This document shows, piece after piece, positions 54,456 to 64,000 of a DNA stretch of 64,000 bases. Below the pieces are notes generated by a model that ran no database searches, was not told the origin of the DNA, and saw only the letters and a list, made by a program, of their open reading frames with translations. Origin of the DNA: Diphasiastrum complanatum (Eukaryota > Streptophyta > Lycopodiopsida > Lycopodiales > Lycopodiaceae). Position numbers and translations under genes: made by a program. The stretch spans positions 60,433,008 through 60,497,007 of the forward strand of contig CM055100.1 of the NCBI GenBank assembly GCA_029204225.1, in the 5' to 3' direction. The first letter of the stretch is position 1, and each line of letters begins with the position of its first letter.

Positions 54456-57400
54456 GACGCTTACAAGCACAAACCTGTAAAGCTAACATAAATGAGCGAC
54501 TGAGGGTCAACCTGAGAAAATCTTACTGCCACCATAAGATTGCAACCTCACCAGATAGACAACTAGTAGACAATGACAAGTCAATGAGCATAAAATGACT
54601 CTTTGTTTCACTGTAGCAAATGTACAACCACATTAAACTCCGACTCAAATCTAGACTCCCATGACAAGGCAACATGCAAGCCCACATACACTCATGCAAA
54701 CCAACACGAATGATAAAACATCAAATACATGACCAAGGTCTGCCCATAAGTGGTATCTTGTTGTACCAACACATGTGCCACATGTAGATCCGCTGCTACA
54801 CGGGTCACCAAATCAGGTCCTCAACTATGGCTTGCACTTGTACCCAGATGCTCTCACGTCCAAGCATATACATCTATCCAATAAGTCCTGAAAGTTGATC
54901 CCCATCTATTCCCCATGCTCCAAGCACAAGAGTCTACCAAGGACTCAATGAATGAATGTACACAAACCTCACCATAGGCTATACCTGAGTAGCTCGCCCA
55001 CCTCCCAAAGATACTGATGATGATATGTCTATCCTACATCCCATGTAGGTTCAACTTTCCATGCTTGACGTTGCCAACTCTGATTTGACCAGTACATAGG
55101 CCTCCCACCAAGGAGCCTATCTCACCAACACTGTATCCATCATAGCATCCAAGCCAAAGCAAATGCAGACTAGATCCACTATTGCGATGAACAACTCACC
55201 CACGATCCATAGCATATCAGGTAGGATAGCTCCAGAACCCTGTACCATATCTGATCACCAAGTATCCATTACCCGCTGATAGCTCCCCAAGAATCTGTCC
55301 ACCTGTAGTGCAACTAGACTCCAACTGGATCTAACCAGAAACTACATCTTGCTTACCATATAATGATGGATAGAGACAACATGTGATGCCAACTGGGAGA
55401 TCACTGTGCATATAACCATGCAGCTCACCTGAATACTCGCCAAAGTATCAGTTGTCACTCCCTGAACAACCATCTCTATCCCTGCTGGCTCACAACCATG
55501 GGCATGCTGGATCCACGTCACCCCATAATGCACTCCATGCCCTTGAGATATGTACCACACTGGGTACACTCCATGCCACCTACCTCCAAGTAGAATGTAG
55601 CATCTCCTTGAGTGCCACCCCAATGGACTCGTCAACCACATACTATGCTCATCTGATGTCTTCGATCCTGGTCACCATTCTGCTAACAAGCCAAACTCCA
55701 AAGCATCACTTGCTCCACTTGGCTCCTAGCATCTGCTCACTCTCCCTGGCTATGTGCCACCCGACACCATGCCAACGCAAGCATATTCCTGAGTCGCCGC
55801 TCATGGGATCCCGAGACTGCTGTCTCTCTGATCATACTGAGGCATATGGCTCTGAGTGACTCCCTCTAGGCTTATCCCTGATCTCACCACTTGAGAATCT
55901 GCACCATGGAAATTCCAAAACCTGTGCCAAGCCTAAACTCCTGCAAATACAGCCAAATGCATGAAAGCTATAGGTAGCTTATCTACGCCCGTGATGGTAG
56001 ATGCTTTCCCATCGATGCCAATGTCCATAATTGGCCCCTTGCTGTAATGCCAACCTGTACTCCCAAATGAGCACACCATGAAGTCCTTGCCATCAGTATC
56101 CCCTGCAGTAGGTCACTAGCAAAACACTCACCACAGTATTTGCCCTCCGATCACACCCCGTGCAATCTCCATTAGCTCTCCAACCTAGAGCTGGCTCCCA
56201 AAGCTTCATGCTTTGTCCATTTGCATTTGCAGTGTCCCGTCATGAATCCCACCTGTAGGTCCTGTCCATGCCAATGACTCAAGTCCAGTATGAAATAGCT
56301 GCCCCCTGATGATCATCCCATGTCATCCTGCAGTGCTATCCCTACCAGGTATTCCAATGCCATCCCTGATCATAAAGATCTGAGCATCTACCCTGTAGTG
56401 CCCACCTGTATTCTCCCAAGCTAGCTCCTAGCTGCTCTTGTGAAAGGTTCCAAACCACTCCCTGAGAATACACTGAGATGTGAACTCCAAAGCCACTATC
56501 GAGTCTCTCACATGACTATGCATGCCAATATCCCTCCAAGTGAATTGTGAGATCTTCCATGGCCCAAACCAAACGATCTGGACCCTGTCATCACTGAAAT
56601 CTGCATCTTTGATGCAATATTGATATGGCAAATTGACTTGACTTATCCAAACTGGCAGTTGAAGTGTATCTCTTCGATGACAAACCTGATACATTGCTCC
56701 ACAGCTATAATGGCTTGATCAAAATTGACTTACCGACTGCAAAACCGCAAAATCATCACACTCACCACTCACCAAGAGCATCCAAAGTGTGATTACCCAC
56801 ACGTTCTTCATCCTCTGTGTGTCCCACACACAGCTCGTCCAATGCAAGTCCGCTATCTTGCCCAATGGCTTTCAACTGGCACCACCTCGCACTTCCATCA
56901 CTTGTGATCGCCAAAATGTGTGTACCTCCAAGCTAGCCCATATCTCCATCTAAATGAGAAATTTCCAAGCTATAGATGCGTGTGTCAATGCAGCTATCAC
57001 CTGACTCAACAATGTCATCGCCGATCATGCCTATGAGAGCGTTCCCCCAAAACGCCATTTGATGTTGGTTGGTTCGAACCCCAAGAGTTGAACCTGATCA
57101 CAAGAATTTTTCACTTGTAACAGGCATACCATGCCTACCTCTCACCTGTGATTGCTTTCCCTCTCAAAATTGTCGCCAATGATGAGTAGTCACGATGCCA
57201 AACTGCACTTCCGTCGCCAAAGCTAGCTTCTCCACTTAATTCCACTACCATCCATTCCCGTACCGCATTTACCACTTTTAAACACCTTGTTACCCTGTCA
57301 AGAGTAAGTAATAATGATTCCGAAGTAATTATGCCTCAATGTACTGCCCTGTAGCAGGTTTCACTAGCCAAACATTTTCTCAAATTTGGCCCTACGGTAC

Positions 57401-57961
57401 CCAAATAGTGAATGTAGCCCATCACTAGGTCACCCGCACTCCACTCGATAGAATGGTGACGAAAACTCCTCGAAATGCCTTTCTCCCTGCTCTATGACGT
57501 CGCTTTGTCCGCTGGCTCTGAGTAGCCAATTTCAGGGGTCATTTCAACTAGGCTTCTTTTTGACAATTCACGGAACTGCTCCTTTCTCCTCACACTATAA
57601 ATGGATTTCAAAATCCTCTCAGCCCCGAGATGCTACTACCCTGCTCCACCATTAGATCCACTTCACTCAATAATTGATGAGCTATCGAAGAAGTTCTGGC
57701 CAGTTTTCCATCACAGCCGTTTTTCAAAGCAATACACCATTTTTGAGCAATTTTTTAGAATTCTTCCAAGAATTCTCCTACGACGATCGTTCTGATCTTC
57801 CCCAAAGCTCCAATTGAAGGAAGTTTGTTGTCTCCTACCATCCGGACTGCCGATACCCCATATGGAGTCCTCTCTCCTGAGATGCTTTGAGTGCTATTTC
57901 TTCTGGTGAAAGACACTATCCCATAGCTCCACTGGATCATGCATACTTGCATCACCCTGCT

Positions 57962-57973
57962 GCTCTGATACCA
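57962..57973 (-). promoter_or_regulatory. tRNA-iMet primer-binding site
   Basis: Minus-strand TGGTATCAGAGC, three bases after the LTR end ATTTCA. Confidence 0.75.
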
Positions 57974-57976
57974 AGT

Positions 57977-58429
57977 TGAAATTCTGTTAGGATCTAGTAC
58001 AATATGCAAATCACATCACACAATAACCATAGCCACTCCTCACAAGCTCTCAAAGATGGCACAACAAAAGTTATTAGATTACAAAGAAACATTATACATA
58101 TAGAGTATTCACAAACTGCATGAAAAGGCAGGTGTCTTAAAATTGGCCTACCACCTGTCAAACTAAGGTCGGGCCCAATATGGCCAAATTCGACTGACAA
58201 ACTTGAGGCATGTCCCCAAGTATAGCAAGTACTGTAAATAACTATGTACATGCTAATTCTTCCTATGTGTGGCTACCCGGCTAACCCAAGTAGCCGTCTA
58301 CGGGATCAATTTCCGATCAATATATCCTAACGGGTCGCGTCCCGATCACAATTATATACAGTAAACCAAATAAACTGTACACTAATTACATCATCACATT
58401 TAGAGCTTATACTAATGAATTAGATCACA
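57977..58429 (-). repeat. LTR of the non-coding element
   Basis: On the minus strand it ends CAGAATTTCA before the primer site. The start is placed tentatively at TGTGATCTAATTC (58429), just before the truncated C7 LTR. TATATCCTAACGGG at 58320 resembles an inverted CTGTTAGGATC at 57985. Confidence 0.45.
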
Positions 58430-58446
58430 AGCTGATTTCTAACTAC

Positions 58447-58803
58447 TCCACTGTAGGAATGCGAGTCTCTCTCATGTAGGAAAATCTTGGCATGTTTTGC
58501 CATATTGTGAATAATGAGATTTTGGTATTTTGGACTCATTCTCTCTCTACCCGAGTGTTTCATCATTGAGTTTCTCTCTCTACTCGAGAGCAGCCTATTT
58601 TTCCCATACTGAGCACTTAGAATTATTTTTGACATTCAATTCTCATAGTAAGAAGTTAGTTTTTTTAGTCAGATGTATGCCATTGTGCTCTTGCCATAGA
58701 TTTTTCAAGTACACTGTTCTCTGATCAATCTTGTGCAATCACAACACCTCAGTAAGATTCTGTAGGGTGTGTGGTGAAGCTCACATGTGCTAAAAACTTC
58801 ACA
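58447..58803 (+). repeat. 5' LTR of copia C7 (5'-truncated)
   Basis: Matches 61547-61903 of the 3' LTR and ends CTTCACA at the primer site. The first 370 bp or so of the LTR are missing, replaced by the LTR of the non-coding element to the left. Confidence 0.85.
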
Positions 58804-58815
58804 TGGTATCAGAGC
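58804..58815 (+). promoter_or_regulatory. tRNA-iMet primer-binding site of copia C7
   Basis: TGGTATCAGAGC directly follows the LTR end TTCACA. Confidence 0.9.
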
Positions 58816-59164
58816 TTCATGCTTTGAAGAGGTGAGGGTGTATATATCAGAACAACAGTGCTTTTGTTTGCAGGAACTCGGATTTGGGAGAGGGATTCAA
58901 ACTCGCTGAGAAACAAGCGATCTGTGGATCATAAGTGGATAAAAAAGAGCCTGATCTGCTCCAGCAGAGCCCTGTATGGACAAAAAAGCTCACTTGTGTG
59001 AAATCAGCCCTCATTAATTGAGTGCTACTTCTCAAGGATTGATCCAAATTTGATGTTCTATAGCTTGTTGGATAGGTATTGAAGAGTAGAATGTGTTGTT
59101 TGAGTTTATAAATCAATTTGATTTGTGGAAATCATAGAGTTTAGGAGGAAAACCACGATTTGAG

Positions 59165-59410
59165 ATGTTGTATAAGAAAAAGCCTAAAGTAGATCATCTT
59201 AGGATTTTTGGTTGTGTATGCTTTGTGCATGTGCCTCTAGAAACTAGGAAGAAGGAAGATCCTAGTGCAGTTAAAGGAATTTTTGTAGGATATGCATCCA
59301 CTAAAAAAGCATACAAAGTATATCTTCCCTCTATCGACAAGAACATTGCTAGTAGAGATGTGATCTTCCATGAAGATCAGAAGTTTAAATTGGATGATGC
59401 ACAGATCTAG
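59165..59410 (+). pseudogene. Copia C7 integrase, C-terminal piece
   Basis: KPKVDHLRIFGCVCFVHVP, GIFVGYASTKKAYKVYLP and ASRDVIFHED are the conserved end of copia integrase. The zinc finger and DDE core are absent. A stop at 59408 (TAG after DDAQI) separates it from RT. Confidence 0.8.
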
Positions 59411-59455
59411 GAGTCTCATGCAAGGTCAATCATCAATCTTGATGTTGCTCAAGAA

Positions 59456-60592
59456 GTGGTGAGGCCGAGGCTTGAGGAGGAGCAAATTCAAGCTACCACA
59501 CCAAGAAGATCTACAAGAGCAAGATCTGAGCCAAGCAGGCTTACATATGATGCTGAAGGAAGGCAAGTGGAAGGTGAAACTTCCTATCATGCACTTCTCA
59601 TATCAGATGAAGAGCCTAAGGATGTCCAAGAAGCACTTCAATCCGAGAAGTGGGTTGAAGCAATGACCCAAGAGTTTGAAGCCTTGATGTCAAACAACAC
59701 ATGGGAGCTTGTGAAGCCACCAAACAACATGCATGTGATTGGATGTAAGTGGGTTTTCAGAATCAAGTATAATCATGATGGATTTATCAATAAGTATAAA
59801 GCAAGACTTTGTGCCAAAGGCTACTCACAAATCAAAGGTCTTGACTATGAAGACACCTTTGCACCAGTTGCAAAGATGGTAACAATTCAAATACTCATAT
59901 CTCTTGCATGTTTTCACAATTGGAGTATGTTCCAGATTGATGTTTCTAATGCATTTCTCAATGGTTACCTTGAGGAGGAGATTTACATGGAGCAACTTCC
60001 AGGTTTTGTGAAGGAAGGTGATGAATCAAAAGTTTGTCTTTTGTTCAAAAGTCTGTATGGACTGAAACATGCACCAAGGTCTTGGTATGCACGGCTCAAC
60101 TCCTATCTCATATCACTTGGAATTTTTCTAAGTGAATATGACCCTTCTATGTATTATAAGTTTGTAGATAATTTTGTAATTATTCTTCTCATCTATGTAG
60201 ATGATATCTTTCTTTGTGGAAATAATGAGAAGCTAGTTGAAGAAACTAAGCATGCACTTGGTAGTGAGTTTAAGATGCAGGACTTAGGAGTTCTTTACTA
60301 TATTCTAGGCCTTGAAATTGATTTTTGGAGAGGTCAAGCATTTATAAGTCAAAGTAGATATGCACTTTCCAAGCTCAAGAAATTCCAAATGTTAAACTGT
60401 AAAGGCATAGATACACCTATGGAGCACACTGTAAAAGTTCCTATGAAAGATGATGAAAAATCCTGTGTGGACATCACTCTTTATAGGAGTCTTATTGGCT
60501 CACTTATATGGTTAACAGTGACTAGGCCTGATCCAAGCTTTAGTGTTCATAAGCTAAGTCAACACATGCAAGATCCAAAGTTATATCACTAG
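59456..60592 (+). pseudogene. Copia C7 reverse transcriptase, nearly intact
   Basis: The 378-codon ORF covers the RT domain: EKWVEAMTQEFEALMSNNTW, CKWVFRIKYNHDGFINKYKA, DYEDTFAPVAKM, IDVSNAFLNGYLEEEIYMEQ, SLYGLKHAPRSWYARL and an intact catalytic box LLIYVDDIFLCG. The connection (IDTPMEHTVKVPMKDDEKS, GSLIWLTVTRPDPSFSV) ends at a TAG that replaces the Trp of the usual HW. The domain itself shows no frameshift. The start ATG lies inside the integrase-RT linker and is probably not a natural start. Confidence 0.85.
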
Positions 60593-60595
60593 AAG

Positions 60596-61186
60596 TTGGC
60601 TAAAAGGTTCTTGAGGTATATATCTTTTACTTTGGATTACGGATTATTTTACAAAGGAAAAGATTTGACTTTGATTGCTTTTTCAAATTCAGAGTTTGTA
60701 GGAGACAAGTTGGATAGAAAATCCACAAGTGCTTACACTATTTTTCTTGGAGGAAACTTGGTTTCTTGGCTATCAAAGAAGCAAGCAACTATTTCCTTAT
60801 CATCATGTGAAGCTGAGTACAAATCTCTTACAACTACAACAAAGGAGGTTTTATGGATCAAAAGGCTACTTTTGGAGCTAAAGTGTTATGCAGATGAAGA
60901 TCTTCCAATTATAAAAAATGACAACATTTCTGCTCAGGCTCTTGCAAATAATCCAGTGTTCCATGCAAGGAGCAAACACATAAAGGTACCTCATCATTTT
61001 GGAAGAGAAAAAGTCATTGGGAGAAAGATCTCACTGGAGCATGTCAAATCTTCAAATTGTGTTGCAGATCTTCTCACCAAGCCATTACTCAAGAATGTCT
61101 TTATCAAGATGAGGTCTAATCTTGGCCTAATTTCGAAGTCTATGTTGGATAGGAGCATAAATTTTAAGGAGGAGTGTGAAGATTAG
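60596..61186 (+). pseudogene. Copia C7 RNase H
   Basis: In frame with RT after the 60593 stop. KRFLRYISFTLDYGLFY leads to the active site, which reads FSNSEFVGDKLDRKSTS; the usual SDADWAGD has lost its first Asp. SSCEAEYKSLTTTTKEVLWI, KNDNISAQALANNPVFHARS and HHFGREKVIGRKISLEHV follow, ending KPLLKNVFIKMRSNLG. The ORF runs 12 bases into the 3' LTR. Confidence 0.85.
61166..61174 (+). promoter_or_regulatory. Polypurine tract of copia C7
   Basis: AAGGAGGAG immediately before the LTR start TGTGAAG. Confidence 0.8.
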
Positions 61187-61903
61187 TAAAATATTATCTC
61201 CCTATCTCGGATTTGGGGTCATGTCCATGGTTATTTCCATTGTAATCTATGTTGTACATAAAAGGTATGTGAATTGAGCACATAACCTTCTAGAATAGGT
61301 CGAGCTTCAGTTAGGTAGATTCAATTTTGACGTCATGCAAAAGTTTAGATAGCATGCAATGTCTTTCTGTATGGATGCAAGCCACATGCAATCAGTGCAT
61401 GCAACATGCAAAGTGGTTTATGTGATCTACACATGTCTAGGCAATTTTATGAGTTGACATGCAGTACATGCAATATCCATGCATGCAGTTATACATGTGG
61501 ATCTCTGATAGGTGAGTTGACTCAGCTAAGTGGACTTTCCATGCAACTCCACTGTATGAATTCGAGTCTCTCTCATGTAGGGAAATCTTGGCATGTTTTG
61601 CCATATTGTGAATAATGAGACTTTGGTGTTTTGGACTCATTCTCTCTCTACTCGAGTGTTTCATCATTGATTTTCTCTCTCTACTTGAGAGCAGCCTATT
61701 TTTCCCATACTGAGCACCTAGAATTATTTCTAACATTCAATTCTCATAGTAAGAAGTTAGTTTTTTCAGTTAGATGTATGCCATTGTGTCTTGCCATAGA
61801 TTTTTTAAGTACACTGTTCTCTGATCAATCTTGTGCAATCACAACACCTCAGTAAGATCCTGTAGGGTGTGTGGTGAAGTTCACACGTGCTAAAAACTTC
61901 ACA
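61175..61903 (+). repeat. 3' LTR of copia C7
   Basis: 729 bp with TGTGAAG/CTTCACA inverted ends. It contains repeated GCATGCAA phrases (61340-61490) and the paired TCTCTCTAC motifs (61640-61690) shared with the C1 LTR and the LTR-like block at 23150-23760. Confidence 0.9.
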
Positions 61904-62388
61904 CTGGATATAGGATTCGGCATAATCCTAGACTTGGATACATATGGTACTCCAGTACTCAAGATTATTCGTTACACCATGTTATTTTGAACGAGGCCAA
62001 TAGTGTAATTAATAGCCTTGTGAGGCCCAAACACACTAAGTGGAGTTGGTACATGACGGGTCTAGGATTGTTAATATGTGTAGAGTATCAATATCAATGA
62101 AAAGCGCTTTTGGAGAGTTCTACCCTTGCATGGGCACATGCATAGGGAGGCTTTGGGGCTATATAGCCTAGTGGAAACTCGCCCAACTCCATTATTGTTT
62201 TGGTGATTCATTGCCAATTTTTCTCTCTCTACACTTGTCTCCTATCTCGTGGCTCGGAGGTGAGGTTGTTGGAGATTCATCAATTGCTTCTATTTGGTTG
62301 GGTGGTTTTGCTCCACAGTGTTTTCCCGTGTGTTTGTCTTATAAGCAGGATCTTGAGGAACTTTCCCTTACAATATGCACACTTCCCA
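61904..62388 (+). repeat. G1-family LTR, plus strand, invaded by copia C7
   Basis: Aligns in reverse orientation with the copy A LTR: ACTCAAGATTATT, TGTGAGGCCCAAACAC, GTTGGGTGGTTTTGCTCCAC, TAAGCAGGATCTTGAGG. A worn primer site (TGGGTGCTCAGTGCC, 62391-62405) follows. The start is cut by the C7 insertion. Confidence 0.55.
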
Positions 62389-62405
62389 ATGGGTGCTCAG
62401 TGCCC

Positions 62406-62709
62406 TACCACTAATCATTTTTCTCACAAATTTTCAATTTATTTATCACAAAAAAATGTCTAGTTTTGCATCCAAGTTGTTCAATGTTTCAAAAATCATT
62501 CAATAACTAATTTTTGAGTCTTATGATGAAGCTCTTGAAGCTTTACAACACCTAATATGGTCAAGAAATGGTTGAGTTTTGATCTGTCAAAGACATGCAC
62601 CTCCATGAAATGCTAAAAAAATGACATTTTTTGTAACTTCTAAAAAAATTAACCAATCTTCATTTTGTCTAATCTTGCATAGTCTTTCTCCAAGCCATTA
62701 GGATGATGA
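62406..62709. other. No gene; leader-like AT-rich sequence
   Basis: Lies between the worn primer site of the G1 LTR and the gag of copia C8. No ORF with a motif is present. Confidence 0.4.
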
Positions 62710-62731
62710 AGATGCTCCTCACCAATATTTT

Positions 62732-63225
62732 TTGTGTTCTTGTAAGGATGCTTGGGATTCATTAAAGAAGCTTTATGAATCAAAGTCTACTTCTAGAGTG
62801 TTGACTCTAAGAAGGAAAATCTTTTATTGTTTTCAAAAGAATGAAGAAATTCCAAATACTGTTATTTTGAGAGTGAAAGCATTGAATGATGAGTTGGCTT
62901 GCGTTGATGAGAGCATAAGGAAGGAGAGCCTGTTTAAGTTATTCTTAATGGATTGTTGGATGTTAATGCGAACATTGTTCAAAGTATTGCTATTCAAAAG
63001 ACTTTGCCAAGTTTGATTGATCTTCAAGAGATATTGATCAATGAAGAATATAGGCTTCAATCAAGAGGTGGATCTTCACCAACATTTCAAGTCGGAGAGG
63101 AGGCTATGTTCATCAAATCCAAATTCAAGGGCAAAAGCAAAAGTAAGTGGTCTAAAGGGCAAGATCAAGTGGATGCTTCTTCAAATGGCAAAAATAAGGA
63201 TAGATCAAAGCTCATGTGCTTCTAG
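62732..63225 (+). pseudogene. Copia C8 gag (N-terminus missing)
   Basis: KDAWDSLKKLYESKSTSRVL and VKALNDELACVDES in one frame, then after a shift near 62935-62950 IVQSIAIQKTLPSLIDLQEI, FIKSKFKGKSKSKWSKGQDQ. The zinc knuckle is lost: KLMCF meets a stop at 63223. No start codon in context. Confidence 0.75.
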
Positions 63226-63713
63226 ATGATGGTTTGAATGTTGAAGATGCAAATGATGATGCTTTCGTGATGTCTTCATGTATGCTTGCTAATGATGGAG
63301 ATCTAGATCGATGGTGGATTGATAGTGGAGCAAGCTCAAACATGACGTTTCACAAAGAGTACTTCACTTCTTTGTTGGCAGATGGAGATGACAAGAGGGT
63401 GATCTCCACGACCAATGATGGTGAGTGTGCAATCAAAGGAATTGGCACAATTCCTGTTTCTCTCTCTACAAATAGGAATGTTCATTTGGAGGATGTTTTG
63501 TTCATTCCATCTATTACCAAGAATTTGCTTAGTGTGAGTCAATTGCTAAGTAAAGGACTCAAAGTTGAGTTTGATGGAGATGCTTGTATGATCAAAAGGA
63601 AGGATATCTTGATTGGAAAAGGTAAAAGACAAGGGAAGTTGTTCAAACTAGATGTTTGTGTTATTGCTAACCAAGTTGGATGTGTTGCAAAAGAGCAAAT
63701 ACCTATTCAATAG
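63226..63713 (+). pseudogene. Copia C8 protease and pre-integrase region
   Basis: The frame is open from 63216. MSSCMLANDGDLDRWWIDSG with ASSNMTFHKEYFTSLL is a normal copia protease active site (DSGAS). IKGIGTIPVSLST, NVHLEDVLFIPSITKNLLSV and KVEFDGDACMIKRKDILIGK belong to the pre-integrase region. It ends at TAG 63711. Confidence 0.8.
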
Positions 63714-64000
63714 CTTTGGCATAAAAGGATGGGACACCTCAACTTCAAGTCATTGGAGAAAGCAAGTTGTGATAGGCCTTCCAAGTTCCTTAAAAAGTAT
63801 CAATCATGTTTTCGAGTCTTGTGCTTTGTCAAAGTCACATAGACTACTTTATACTAGATCTACATCTAGATCTACAAAGCCTTTTCAAGTTATACATTTG
63901 GATATTCATGGAAATACTACAATTAGCAACAGTGGAGCTAATATGTATGTAACTTTCATTGATGATTTTAGTAGATTTTGTTGGATCTATCTACTAAAGA
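63714..64000 (+). pseudogene. Copia C8 integrase, N-terminal part
   Basis: After the stop, LWHKRMGHLNFKSLEKAS gives the HH part of the zinc finger. After frame shifts HLDIHGN holds the first catalytic Asp region and YVTFIDDFSRFCWIYLL reaches the window edge. The rest lies outside. Confidence 0.7.

Larger units (their letters stand above)
48716..54460 (+). mobile_element. Ty3/gypsy element G3 (gag to RNase H, truncated)
   Basis: The plus-strand order of a leader (48716-49545), gag, protease, RT and RNase H start is that of Ty3/gypsy pol. Homology stops inside RNase H at about 54455, so integrase and 3' LTR are absent. No primer site or LTR is recognised at the left. Several single stops interrupt otherwise long readable stretches, so decay is moderate. 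Confidence 0.75.
54456..58429 (-). mobile_element. Probable non-autonomous LTR retrotransposon without recognisable coding
   Basis: At its right end a minus-strand primer site (57962-57973) and LTR (57977 to about 58429) open an internal region running left for about 3.5 kb. It shows no gag or pol motif in any frame. Plus-strand text is C/T- and CCA/TGC-rich with many recurring phrases (CTCCAAGC, ATGCCAA). No 3' LTR is found near 54456, so the left boundary is only where G3 homology ends. It fits a large retrotransposon derivative (LARD-type), but decayed coding sequence of an unknown element cannot be excluded. Confidence 0.4.
58447..61903 (+). mobile_element. Ty1/copia element C7, deletion derivative with both LTRs
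   Basis: Order: truncated 5' LTR, primer site, leader (58816-59160), then directly the integrase C-terminus, RT, RNase H, polypurine tract and a full 3' LTR. Gag, protease and most of integrase were lost in one deletion near 59160. The two LTRs differ at roughly 20 of 357 compared positions by eye, so this is not a recent insertion. Confidence 0.85.
62710..64000 (+). mobile_element. Ty1/copia element C8, runs off the window
   Basis: A plus-strand copia lacking the gag N-terminus and continuing past 64000 in integrase. It is closely related to C2 (shared gag phrase YESKSTSRVLTL and protease-flank phrase FHKEYFTSL). Confidence 0.8.

Noticed and set aside
55452-56907. Plus-strand ORFs in the 54-58 kb interval as genes
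   Set aside because: Cys/His/Pro-rich translations reflect CCA/TGC-rich base composition, with no domain and no coherent frame.
57071-57080. GGTTCGAACC, a perfect tRNA/SINE B-box
   Set aside because: No A-box at the right distance and no cloverleaf around it; a 10-bp match alone is not a tRNA or SINE.
61904-61910. Target duplication for copia C7
   Set aside because: The left LTR end is truncated, so the matching flank does not exist in the window.

Overview
The window is nuclear DNA of a land plant with a repeat-rich genome. It holds one recognisable intact host gene, a seven-exon, intron-rich gene for cytosolic ribosomal protein uL22 (RPL17). Almost everything else is layers of decayed plant LTR retrotransposons (Ty1/copia and Ty3/gypsy) with plant-type tRNA-iMet or tRNA-Asp primer sites. 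There is no bacterial operon, rRNA, tRNA or CRISPR array. The species cannot be fixed from the sequence. Introns loaded with repeats and an R2-like retroelement make a fern or other non-flowering plant plausible, but that is a guess. Layout: 1-11.4 kb is a patchwork of retrotransposon pieces: gypsy family 'G1' copy A, copia remnants C1 to C4 on both strands, and an unrecognised GC-richer decayed coding segment at 8.5-9.5 kb. From 11.4 to 21.5 kb there is G1 copy B, a gypsy-type element with a tRNA-Asp primer site at 17.03 kb whose leader carries a cluster of imperfect palindromes, then a minus-strand copia (C5) abutting the 3' end of a plus-strand copia (C6). From 21.9 to 22.5 kb two well-spliced exons look like the 3' end of an unidentified membrane-protein gene. 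From 22.5 to 27.5 kb there is mostly non-coding sequence, an LTR-like piece and a foldback-element remnant. From 27.5 to 35.0 kb on the minus strand lies RPL17. Its introns carry two foldback elements of one family, other GC-armed hairpins, and three tandem repeats. From 35.7 to 38.5 kb on the minus strand is a decayed non-LTR retroelement with a reverse transcriptase followed by a C-terminal restriction-like endonuclease-type domain. From 38.9 to 46.1 kb a plus-strand gypsy fragment is interrupted by a chromodomain-bearing gypsy (chromovirus) with both LTRs, primer site, polypurine tract and a probable CCCTAT target duplication. G1 copy C follows to about 48.7 kb, then a plus-strand gypsy (G3) with gag, protease, RT and the start of RNase H to 54.46 kb. 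From 54.5 to 58.4 kb is a long stretch with no recognisable gene that ends in a minus-strand primer site and LTR, probably a non-autonomous LTR element. From 58.4 to 61.9 kb is copia C7 with an RT that keeps its YVDD motif but lacks gag, protease and most of integrase. A G1 LTR follows, and a last copia (C8) runs off the window end in integrase. The transposon pieces do not work together: each is an independent, mostly dead insertion, and their nesting gives a relative history (plus-strand gypsy G2 first, then G1 copy C into it, then the chromovirus a few bases away). RPL17 is the gene most likely to be functional. All six introns are GT-AG, the reading frame is continuous over 182 codons, and two telo-boxes sit near the presumed transcription start.
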